Origin: Georgenia satyanarayanai
GTDB lineage: Bacteria > Actinomycetota > Actinomycetes > Actinomycetales > Actinomycetaceae
Length of the DNA: 64,000 bases
Direction: 5' to 3'
Assembly (NCBI RefSeq): GCF_009193135.1
Contig: NZ_VUKC01000010.1
Location: forward strand, 1 to 64,000
The translations under genes and the position numbers were made by a program. Position 1 is the stretch's first letter; each line of letters begins with the position of its first letter. The notes under the pieces were generated by a model that had not been told where the DNA came from, made no database searches, and saw only the letters and a list, made by a program, of their open reading frames with translations. Below are positions 15,358 to 22,020 of this stretch, piece by piece.

Positions 15358-15376
15358 GTGCTTAGGCTCTAAGCAC
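15358..15376 (+). promoter_or_regulatory. Perfect inverted repeat at the DDAH-like gene promoter
   Basis: GTGCTTAG-GCT-CTAAGCAC has 8-bp arms and overlaps a good -10 box TAGGCT (15363-15368). A bound dimer would block this promoter. The half-site GTGCTTAG also occurs in the crtR operator (1831-1838). Confidence 0.6.
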
Positions 15377-15398
15377 ACCCGACACGAAAGGGGCTGCC

Positions 15399-16211
15399 GT
15401 GCGGCCATCCCGCCACGCCACGCCTCGGCACTTCCTCATGTGCCGACCGACGCACTTCACCGTGAGCTACGAGATCAACCCGTGGATGCACCCCACCGTG
15501 CCGACCGACACGGACCTGGCGGTCGCCCAGTGGCAGGAGCTCCACGACACCTACGTCCGGCTCGGGCACCGCATCGAGCTCATCGACCCGATCGAGGGGC
15601 TGCCGGACATGGTCTACGCCGCCAACGGCGGGCTGGTGAGCGACGGGGTCATGTACACCGCGAAGTTCACCTACCCCCAGCGCATGCCCGAGGGCCCCGC
15701 CTACGCGCGGTGGTTCGCCGACCACGGCTACCGGGTGCACGAGGCGACCGAGACGAACGAGGGGGAGGGTGACATCCTCACCGTCGGTGACTACGTCCTC
15801 GCCGGTACGGGCTTCCGCACCTCCACCGCCTCGCACACCGAGCTGCAGGAGGTCGTCGGCAAGCCGGTCATCACCCTGCGCCTGGTCGACCCGCGGTTCT
15901 ACCACCTCGACACCGCCCTCATGGTCCTGTCGGACACGGAGATCGCCTACTACCCCGAGGCCTTCAGCGAGGGCAGCCGCCGGGTGCTCGAGCGGCTCTT
16001 CCCCGACGCCGTCGTCGCGACCGAGGCCGACGCCGTCGTCCTCGGGCTCAACGGCGTGAGCGACGGCCGCCACGTCGTCCACAACCCGCGCGCGACCGAC
16101 CTCGCCGCGGCCCTGTCCGAGCGCGGCTTCGAGCCCATCGGCATCGACACCTCCGAGCTGCTCAAGGGCGGCGGCGGGGCCAAGTGCTGCACGCTGGAGA
16201 TCCGCGCCTGA
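15399..16211 (+). CDS. DDAH-like amidinohydrolase (dimethylargininase family)
   Basis: A 270-residue pentein-fold enzyme. RHFLMCRPTHFTVSYEINPWM opens the domain (about 10-30), H169 (FYHLDTAL) and C263 (GGAKCCTLEI) are the catalytic pair, and DMVYAANGGLV carries substrate-contact positions. Family members hydrolyse methylarginine to citrulline plus methylamines, or act on related guanidino compounds; the exact substrate is uncertain. The GTG start follows GAAAGGGG. The promoter carries an inverted repeat, so dedicated regulation is likely. Confidence 0.8.
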   Translation: MRPSRHATPRHFLMCRPTHFTVSYEINPWMHPTVPTDTDLAVAQWQELHDTYVRLGHRIELIDPIEGLPDMVYAANGGLVSDGVMYTAKFTYPQRMPEGPAYARWFADHGYRVHEATETNEGEGDILTVGDYVLAGTGFRTSTASHTELQEVVGKPVITLRLVDPRFYHLDTALMVLSDTEIAYYPEAFSEGSRRVLERLFPDAVVATEADAVVLGLNGVSDGRHVVHNPRATDLAAALSERGFEPIGIDTSELLKGGGGAKCCTLEIRA

Positions 16212-16217
16212 GCTGTC

Positions 16218-16253
16218 GCGCCCGTCAGCCCGGCCAGCCTGCCTGACGGGCGC
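16218..16253. terminator. Bidirectional hairpin between convergent genes
   Basis: GCGCCCGTCAG (16218-16228) and CTGACGGGCGC (16243-16253) form an 11-bp stem across the end of the DDAH-like gene and the last codons of the opposing gene. Confidence 0.6.
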
Positions 16254-16677
16254 GCTCGAGCCACCCGAGGTCGACCGGGGACGCCGGCGCGTCCGCGACG
16301 ACGTCGAGCACGCGCCGGGCGTCCTCCGTCACCGCGTCGACGACGCCGTCCCACAGGTCGCCGAGCACCGAGCGGGCCTCCTCGGCGGCGGACAGGAGGA
16401 ACCCACGCGCCGCCTCGATCGCGGCGAGGGTCTGCGCCGTGCCGTCGGCGTGCTCGCGCAGGGCCAGGGCGACGTCGTCGACCCGGTCGGCGGCGCGCGT
16501 CGTCGTCTCCGCGTGGTCGAGCAGCGCCGCCTGGTACTCCTCGGCGGCGGCGGAGCGCCAGCCGCTCGTCTCGCGCAGGGCGACGAGGTCCGCACCCAGC
16601 TCGCGGGCCTGCCCGGCGACGTCGTCCATCTGCCCGGCGAGCAGGCGCAGCTCCTCCGGTGCCTCAGCCAGTCCCAC
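16225..16677 (-). CDS. WXG100/ESX-like small helical protein
   Basis: A 150-residue, mostly helical protein with an N-terminal pair of amphipathic helices joined by SGWRSAAAEEYQ (about 38-49). This resembles the turn of WXG100 type VII secretion substrates, although the third motif residue is not Gly. A C-terminal extension follows. GGAAGGAG precedes the GTG start. It is the last gene of a four-gene minus-strand operon. No secretion ATPase or other ESX machinery is in the window. Confidence 0.55.
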   Translation of the reverse strand: MGLAEAPEELRLLAGQMDDVAGQARELGADLVALRETSGWRSAAAEEYQAALLDHAETTTRAADRVDDVALALREHADGTAQTLAAIEAARGFLLSAAEEARSVLGDLWDGVVDAVTEDARRVLDVVADAPASPVDLGWLERARQAGWPG

Positions 16678-16695
16678 GGTGCTCCTTCCGGTCGG

Positions 16696-17148
16696 TCACG
16701 GCCGCCAGCCGGGATCGGCGGCCGGCGGCCCGTAGCGCTCGTAGAGGCCGGTCGGGCCGGCCCCCTGGTGGGTGAAGCCGAGGTCGCGGGCGTCGAGGAC
16801 GGCGCCACCCGGCGCGGTGAGGACCGTGCTCACGTCGGTGGGGACGAAGGCGGCGGTGTCCCAGCCGGCGTGCACGAGCCGGTCGAGCACGGCCAGCTGC
16901 TCGGCGGGGTCCGTGGTGGACGTCGCCGCGTCGATCACCACCTGCTGCCCCCACGTCGCCCCGGAACGGACCTGGACCTCCGCCGACGTCACGGCGTCCA
17001 GGGCGCTGAGCGCGGCGGTGAGCCGGTCGCTCTCGGCCGCGAGGTCCGGGGCGGGGGAGGCGGGCGCCGCCGTGTCCGCGCCGCCGCCGGAGCAGGCCGG
17101 CACGAGCGTGAGGAGCCCGAGCGCGCAGCAGGCCAGCAGCCGCCTCAC
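16696..17148 (-). CDS. Small lipoprotein in the WXG-like operon
   Basis: 150 residues starting RRLLACCALGLLTLVPAC, with a lipobox ending at Cys19, followed by a low-complexity Gly/Ala/Pro linker and a small alpha/beta domain of unknown family (TSAEVQVRSGATWGQQVV, then GLYERYGPPAADPGW at the end). It is probably exported and lipid-anchored. The GTG start overlaps the hydrolase stop by GTGA. Function is not recognised. Confidence 0.6.
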   Translation of the reverse strand: MRRLLACCALGLLTLVPACSGGGADTAAPASPAPDLAAESDRLTAALSALDAVTSAEVQVRSGATWGQQVVIDAATSTTDPAEQLAVLDRLVHAGWDTAAFVPTDVSTVLTAPGGAVLDARDLGFTHQGAGPTGLYERYGPPAADPGWRP

Positions 17149-18632
17149 CGGTGCTCCTGCCTGACGTCGTACTGGAAGACCTGCGCCTGACCGTCGCGCA
17201 CCTGCGCGAACTGCTCGTCCAGCCCCCGCAGCGCGAGGGCGAGGGCGGGGTCCTCGGCGGCCCGGGCGCTGATGAGCGCCGCGGTGTCGGCGTAGACACC
17301 GCCGCCGTGGGCGGAGATCGGCGACCCCGCGGTCACGCCGTCCGCGCCGTCGACGTCCCGCGTGACGGTGGTCCAGCCCGGCGCACCGGGGTTGGGGCTG
17401 CCGTCGAGGCGGGGGACCGGGTCCTGGGTGTGCTCGATGGACAGGACGGCGACGTCGTCGGGGATGTCCATGCCGGCGACCGGTGAGCCACCGGTGACGA
17501 CCTGCGTGACGTGCAGGCCGTTGCCCCGGTCGGCCGCGAGCGCGGCGGCGACGATCCCGCCCTGGCTGTGGCCCGCGAGGGTGACCGGCTGCGCCTGCAC
17601 CTGCGCGAGGGGGACGCCGTGCTGGGCGGCGACCTCGCTCATCGACTGGTGCAGCGCCTCGAGCACGGCCGCCTCCATCGCGGTGTCGTAGCCCGCCATG
17701 AGGTGGAGGTTGGTCGCGAGGTTGGAAGGGTTGGTGCCGGACTCCGGTGCCCAGTCCTGGGTGCCCGGGATCTCGACGATCCAGCTGTGGCCGCCCGCGC
17801 CGTCGGGCACGGCGGTGACCCGCACCTCCGAGGCCTCACCGTCACCGAGCCGGCCGATGTTGCCGAAGAGGGCGGCAAGGCTGTCGGCGGCGGTGCCGTC
17901 CGGCGCCCGGTCCGGGGTGACGACCGGCGTGCCGTCGGCGAGGAGTCCGAGCAGGCCACCGGCACCGATGACGCCCGCCACCACCTGCTCGTAACTCAGC
18001 GGCACCGGCGGGAACGTCCACGGCGTGAGTGCGCCGAGGACGAGCGGCACCTCGGTACCGAGCACCCACGGCAGCCCGGCGACGATCGAGTCGGTCACCC
18101 ACGGCTCGTCGTAGAGCCCGCCGAGCACCGTGTCGAGCGGGTCCTCGCCCACCTCCTCGACCCACGTGGCGAAGGCGTCCGGGGTGAGCGCGTCGGCCAC
18201 GTCCGCCGGCAGCGCGTCGAGGAGCAGGGAGGACAGCGCGATCCCCCCGGCGGCGAGCAGGCCGACGTTGAGGACGACGACGCCCGTCACGCCCCGGCCC
18301 AGCTCGGCCAGCCGCGCGAGGGCGGCGTCGGTCTCCTCGTAGACGGTCGCCGAGCCGCGCAGGAAGACCGCGGCAGCCTCGTACTCGAGGGCGACCCACG
18401 CGAGCCCCTCCGGCGGCAGCTGCGCCCGGGCGACCTCGGCGAGCACCCGCCCACCGGTCACCGGGGAGAGCACCTGGGAGGACAGGACGGCGTCGTGGAC
18501 GGCGACGGCGGCCACGCGGAGGGCGAGCTCACGGGCGGCGTCGCCCTTGGCGTCCAGGACGTCGGCGGTCGCGCGCATGTCCTCCACGCGCGCGAGGATG
18601 CCCGCCGCGCCCCCGGTGACCGTGAGGGTCAC
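17145..18632 (-). CDS. Alpha/beta hydrolase with helical WXG-like N-terminal region
   Basis: About 495 residues. The first 120 are helical and resemble WXG/LXG-type domains, followed by a hydrophobic segment. The C-terminal half is a serine hydrolase: LAGHSQGG (Ser about 354), HTQDPVPR (Asp about 403) and SAHGGG (His about 440) make a plausible triad. IVEIPGTQDW is typical of this actinobacterial group. A lipase/esterase acting at the cell surface is possible. The GTG start at 18632 overlaps the upstream stop by GTGA and the end overlaps the lipoprotein gene. Confidence 0.75.
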   Translation of the reverse strand: MTLTVTGGAAGILARVEDMRATADVLDAKGDAARELALRVAAVAVHDAVLSSQVLSPVTGGRVLAEVARAQLPPEGLAWVALEYEAAAVFLRGSATVYEETDAALARLAELGRGVTGVVVLNVGLLAAGGIALSSLLLDALPADVADALTPDAFATWVEEVGEDPLDTVLGGLYDEPWVTDSIVAGLPWVLGTEVPLVLGALTPWTFPPVPLSYEQVVAGVIGAGGLLGLLADGTPVVTPDRAPDGTAADSLAALFGNIGRLGDGEASEVRVTAVPDGAGGHSWIVEIPGTQDWAPESGTNPSNLATNLHLMAGYDTAMEAAVLEALHQSMSEVAAQHGVPLAQVQAQPVTLAGHSQGGIVAAALAADRGNGLHVTQVVTGGSPVAGMDIPDDVAVLSIEHTQDPVPRLDGSPNPGAPGWTTVTRDVDGADGVTAGSPISAHGGGVYADTAALISARAAEDPALALALRGLDEQFAQVRDGQAQVFQYDVRQEHR

Positions 18633-19525
18633 AGCACCTCCTCGGCGTGGAGGAGGCCGGTCAGCGCGGTGAGCAGACCGTTGCGCACGCGCAGCAGGTC
18701 GGTGTGGCGCAGGGTGACGCCGTGGGTCGTCGCGTCCACCAGCTCGACGACGTCGGCCGCCGTCCACAGCCACACGCCGTGGAAGGCGAGGGCGCCGTCG
18801 TCGTGACGGCGGGCCGCGCTCACGCACGCGCCCCCGGTGAGCTCGGTGGAGACGGCGCCGAGCACCGCCAGCGCGGAGGCCGGCAGGCCCGCGAGGTGGA
18901 GGGCGACGTCCTCCCGGCCCAGGCGCAGGGCGTGGGCGATGGCGGCGGACTCGGGCCAGCCGACACGGATGGGGGAGCGGTCGGCGGGCCGGCCGCCCGC
19001 GTGGTGGGGCAGCGCGCGCATGACCTGTGCCAGCAGCCCCCCGGCCGCGGACAGGGAGACCTCGACGACGGGCTCCTGCTCGAGCACCGTCTCCCCGCCC
19101 GGGGTGCGCACCCGGCGGCGACGGCGGGCGAGGGCGGCGGTGCGCCCCGAGCTCCACGCGACGGCCTCGTTGACGACGACGTCCCCCGACCAGGAGGAGA
19201 CGTCGACGCGGACGTCGGACTCGAGCAGCATGAGCATCCCGAGCACGGCCGACGGCGTGAGCCCGGTGACGTCGTCCAGCGCGGGAGTGTGGGTGGCCAG
19301 GCCCCGCAACTGGAGGCTCGCCCAGGCCCGCGCGCGCTCGTCGGGGGTGAGCGGCTCGTCCGGGTCGAGCCCGAAGGCCTCGGGGGCGAAGCCGGCGGGC
19401 GTCACCCCGCCGGGCACGCGGGAGAGGAGGGCGCGGCGCAGCACCGTCCACTCGGCCACGTCGAGACGGAAGTGGACCACCCGGCTGCGGCCCTGGCGCC
19501 CCTGCTGGATCGTCTGCGCGGACAT
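18629..19525 (-). CDS. EspG-like (ESX-associated) protein
   Basis: 298 residues. The pattern VVHFRLDVAEWTVLRRALL, then LTPDERARAWASLQLRGL, then strand-rich repeats with VVVEVSLSAAGG, resembles EspG chaperones of type VII secretion, which bind PE/PPE or WXG-type substrates. Similarity is at pattern level only. The ATG at 19525 has GAGGGGAG a few bases upstream. It is the first gene of the operon and is followed by the hydrolase with a 4-bp overlap. Confidence 0.55.
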   Translation of the reverse strand: MSAQTIQQGRQGRSRVVHFRLDVAEWTVLRRALLSRVPGGVTPAGFAPEAFGLDPDEPLTPDERARAWASLQLRGLATHTPALDDVTGLTPSAVLGMLMLLESDVRVDVSSWSGDVVVNEAVAWSSGRTAALARRRRRVRTPGGETVLEQEPVVEVSLSAAGGLLAQVMRALPHHAGGRPADRSPIRVGWPESAAIAHALRLGREDVALHLAGLPASALAVLGAVSTELTGGACVSAARRHDDGALAFHGVWLWTAADVVELVDATTHGVTLRHTDLLRVRNGLLTALTGLLHAEEVL

Positions 19526-19779
19526 CGTGCTCCCCTCGCGCGCCGGGTCGAGCCGCCGGCGCCTCACGCCCATCCTCACGGGCCGGAGGGTGGCTGACCA
19601 TGGGGAGAAGTGCCCATCGTCGCCGCCACAGGGATGATCCGCGCCGCGCGTGGTCCTGCGAAGGGCGGAGCCCGCGAGTCTCACCCCGTGGCGTCGGCGG
19701 CGGCTGTCGTCCCGTGTGCTGGGACGGGTGAGGGGGGCGCGGGTCAGGCTGCCCGCGGCGTGGTTAGCATCGTCGGGAC

Positions 19780-19860
19780 CCATCCAGAGCAGCCGAGAGA
19801 CCTGGCTCGTCGACGCTGCAGCAACCCGGCCCACGGGTGCTCCCGCCAGGACCGATGGAG
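19780..19860 (+). promoter_or_regulatory. SAM riboswitch (S-box family) controlling metZ
   Basis: The leader contains CATCCAGAG at its 5' end, GAGACCTGGCTCGTCGACG, CTGCAGCAACC, GGGTGCTCCCGCC and the closing GATGG. This is the core order of the SAM-I/SAM-IV clan. P1 would pair CCATC (19780-19784) with GATGG (19854-19858). The P1 3' strand overlaps the Shine-Dalgarno GGAGGAG (19857-19863), so ligand binding should block initiation directly. A TAGCAT -10 (19765-19770) places the transcript start at the riboswitch 5' end. The rest of the 19526-19779 gap shows only the divergent upstream regions. Confidence 0.8.
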
Positions 19861-19865
19861 GAGCC

Positions 19866-21122
19866 ATGACGACGTCCACCACCCGCCCCGCCTGTCCCGG
19901 GCCCGGCGGGTACCCGGAGCCGGACCCCACGTGGGGCAGTGCGACCCGAGCCGTGCACGCCGGGCACGAGCGCACCGGCTTCGACGAGACCTCCGAGGCC
20001 CTCTTCCTCACGCAGGGCTTCGTCTACGCGGCCGCGGCCGACGCCGAGGCCGCCTTCGAGGGGGAGACCGACCGCTTCACCTACAGCCGCTACGAGAACC
20101 CCACGGTGCGCACCTTCGAGGAGCGGCTGCGGGCTCTCGAGGGGGCCGAGGCCTGCGCCGCCACGGCCACCGGCATGTCGGCGGTCTTCTCCACGCTCGC
20201 GGCGCTCGTGCGCAGCGGCTCGCGGGTGGTGGTGGGCCGCGCCGTGTTCGGCTCGACGATCACGCTCCTCGAGGACATCCTCGGCGGCTGGGGCGTGGTC
20301 ACCGACTACGTCGACGCGCACGACCTCGAGGACTGGCGCCGGGCCCTGGCCACCCCGGCCGACGTCGTCCTGTTCGAGACGCCGTCCAACCCGATGCAGG
20401 ACATCGTCGACGTCGCCGGGGTGAGCGCCCTCGCCCACGCGGCGGGCGCCGTCGTCGTCGTCGACAACGTCTTCGCCACCCCGGTCCTGCAGCGCACGCT
20501 GCCCCAGGGAGCCGACGTCGTCGTGTACTCGGCGACCAAGCACATCGACGGCCAGGGACGGACGATGGGCGGCGCCGTCCTCGGCAGCCGCGAGTTCGTC
20601 GAGGGGCCGCTGCGGCTGGTGCTGCGCAACACCGGCCCGTCCCTGAGCCCCTTCAACGCGTGGGTGCTGCTCAAGGGTCTGGAGACGCTGCCGCTGCGGG
20701 TGCGCGCCCAGAGCGACGCGGCCCTGGAGCTGGCGCGGTGGCTCGAGACGCTGCCCCGGGTGGGCCGCGTGCGCCACCCCTTCCTCGACTCCCACCCGCA
20801 GGCGGCGCTCGCCCGCGCGCAGATGAGCGGCGGGGGCAGCGTCGTCACCTTCGACGTCGCCGTCGGGGACCGGCCGGCTACCCGTGAGGAGACCTTCGCC
20901 TTCCTCGACGCCCTGCGCCTGGTCCTCATCTCGAACAACCTCGGCGACGCGAAGTCGATGGTCACCCACCCGGCGACGACGACCCACCGGCGGCTCGGCC
21001 CCGACGGCCGCGCCCGCGTGGGCATCAGCGACGCGACGGTGCGGCTGTCGGTGGGGCTGGAGGAGCCGGCGGACCTGCGCGCGGACCTCGCCCAGGCGCT
21101 CGCCGCCGTCCCGGCGGGCTGA
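19866..21122 (+). CDS. metZ: O-succinylhomoserine sulfhydrylase
   Basis: A 418-residue fold-type I PLP enzyme of the Cys/Met metabolism family. TRAVHAGHERTGF, SRYENPTVRTFEERL, ETPSNPMQDIVD and the PLP lysine K225 in SATKHIDGQGR fit MetZ/MetY. It forms homocysteine from an O-activated homoserine and sulfide in methionine synthesis. A SAM riboswitch in the leader supports the methionine assignment. Whether succinyl- or acetyl-homoserine is used cannot be told from these motifs alone. Confidence 0.9.
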   Translation: MTTSTTRPACPGPGGYPEPDPTWGSATRAVHAGHERTGFDETSEALFLTQGFVYAAAADAEAAFEGETDRFTYSRYENPTVRTFEERLRALEGAEACAATATGMSAVFSTLAALVRSGSRVVVGRAVFGSTITLLEDILGGWGVVTDYVDAHDLEDWRRALATPADVVLFETPSNPMQDIVDVAGVSALAHAAGAVVVVDNVFATPVLQRTLPQGADVVVYSATKHIDGQGRTMGGAVLGSREFVEGPLRLVLRNTGPSLSPFNAWVLLKGLETLPLRVRAQSDAALELARWLETLPRVGRVRHPFLDSHPQAALARAQMSGGGSVVTFDVAVGDRPATREETFAFLDALRLVLISNNLGDAKSMVTHPATTTHRRLGPDGRARVGISDATVRLSVGLEEPADLRADLAQALAAVPAG

Positions 21123-21150
21123 CTCGCGCCGCCCCTCCTCGGTCCACGCT

Positions 21151-21202
21151 GCTGATCCTGCTGCACGCTGCGGACATGTCGGCAGCGCGGAGCAGGATCA
21201 GC
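21151..21202. terminator. Large bidirectional hairpin between convergent genes
   Basis: GCTGATCCTGCT (21151-21162) pairs perfectly with AGCAGGATCAGC (21191-21202). An inner GCTGC/GCAGC stem extends it. It separates metZ from the opposing small gene. Confidence 0.75.
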
Positions 21203-21228
21203 CGCGCGGTCCGCGGGTGGGCCCGGTG

Positions 21229-21666
21229 TCAGCCGGAGCGCCGGCGGCGCTCGCGCCGGACCGACCGGTGGATGCGCCACAGCGCCAGGGCGGTCATCGC
21301 CTCGAGGGACGGACGCAGCAGCGCCGCGGTGAGGCGGCGGGGGAGCGGCCCGCGGAGGTGGACGCCCTCCTCGACCCAGTCGACGACGGCACGCGAGGGA
21401 CCGTCGGGCCGCACCGTGATGGTGACCTCCCCGAGCAGCAGCGGCCCGGTCTTGACCAGGCGCAGCTCCCGGGGGGCGTCGGCGTGGGTGACGCGCATCC
21501 GGTCGACGAGCACGAGCGCCGAGCGACCCACGACGTCGTCACCGGCCCGCAACGCCCGGGCGGGGGCGTCGACGCGGGTGAGCGGGATCCAGCGGCCGTG
21601 GTGCCGCACGGCGGTGACGACGGCGTAGGCCCAGTCCTGCGGGAGGTCGAGCGTGCGGCTGGCCAT
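21229..21666 (-). CDS. SRPBCC/polyketide-cyclase-like small protein
   Basis: 145 residues. Strand-helix pattern ASRTLDLPQDWAYAVVTAVRHHGRWIP, DRMRVTHADAPRELRLV and a C-terminal long helix suggest the SRPBCC (START-like) fold used to bind small hydrophobic ligands. No catalytic motif is recognised. TAGGCT lies 7 nt before the ATG, so a leaderless transcript is likely. It stands alone, facing metZ. Confidence 0.5.
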   Translation of the reverse strand: MASRTLDLPQDWAYAVVTAVRHHGRWIPLTRVDAPARALRAGDDVVGRSALVLVDRMRVTHADAPRELRLVKTGPLLLGEVTITVRPDGPSRAVVDWVEEGVHLRGPLPRRLTAALLRPSLEAMTALALWRIHRSVRRERRRRSG

Positions 21667-21721
21667 GCGCCCGAGCCTATGTGCGTACGGCCGTGCTCGC
21701 CGAGTACGCTGGGCCCGCCCC

Positions 21722-21794
21722 GCCTCCGTAGCTCAGGGGATAGAGCACCGCTCTCCTAAAGCGGGTGTCGGCAGTTCGAATCTGCCCGGAGGCA
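21722..21794 (+). tRNA. tRNA-Arg (anticodon CCU)
   Basis: A 73-nt cloverleaf with acceptor GCCTCCG/CGGAGGC, D-loop GCTCAGGGGATAGAGC, anticodon loop CTCCTAA (CCU) and TTCGAAT T-loop. CCA is not encoded (A-C-C-G follows). It reads the AGG codon. Confidence 0.95.
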
Positions 21795-21799
21795 CCGAA

Positions 21800-21823
21800 G
21801 ACGACCCCGTGATGAAGGTCGTC
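21800..21823 (+). terminator. Hairpin downstream of tRNA-Arg
   Basis: GACGACC (21800-21806) and GGTCGTC (21817-21823) form a 7-bp stem just after the tRNA. Confidence 0.45.
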
Positions 21824-21828
21824 GCGAG

Positions 21829-21846
21829 GTGTGAGGCAGATCACAC
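21829..21846. promoter_or_regulatory. CRP/GlxR-type binding site
   Basis: GTGTGA-GGCAGA-TCACAC is a perfect palindromic match to the TGTGA-N6-TCACA consensus of CRP-family regulators (GlxR/Crp in actinobacteria). Its centre is about 70 bp upstream of the predicted start of the C6-loop transcript, a class I activator position. Confidence 0.8.
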
Positions 21847-21894
21847 AAAACTGTACGGAGGTCGGGGCTTGCGCTCCGACGAAAGGTGGACCAG

Positions 21895-21951
21895 GATACT
21901 GCTCATAGGGCGTGACGCCTGCCCCCCGTGTGCGTCACGCCCTATCTTTAT
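21895..21951 (+). ncRNA. Candidate small RNA: terminator hairpin with C6 loop
   Basis: After a -10-like GATACT (21895-21900), ATAGGGCGTGACGC (21905-21918) pairs perfectly over 14 bp with GCGTCACGCCCTAT (21932-21945) around a 13-nt loop containing CCCCCC. CTTTAT follows. A C-rich loop on a stable stem recalls the actinobacterial 6C RNA family, which has two such hairpins; only one is clear here. It may instead be just a strong terminator, but no gene upstream on this strand needs one beyond the tRNA. Confidence 0.4.
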
Positions 21952-22020
21952 GCCCGGGCAGATCTCCCCGCCCCGGCGGGTCGCACGGACCGGCGGGCTG
22001 GCGCTGGTTAGCGTGGGGTG

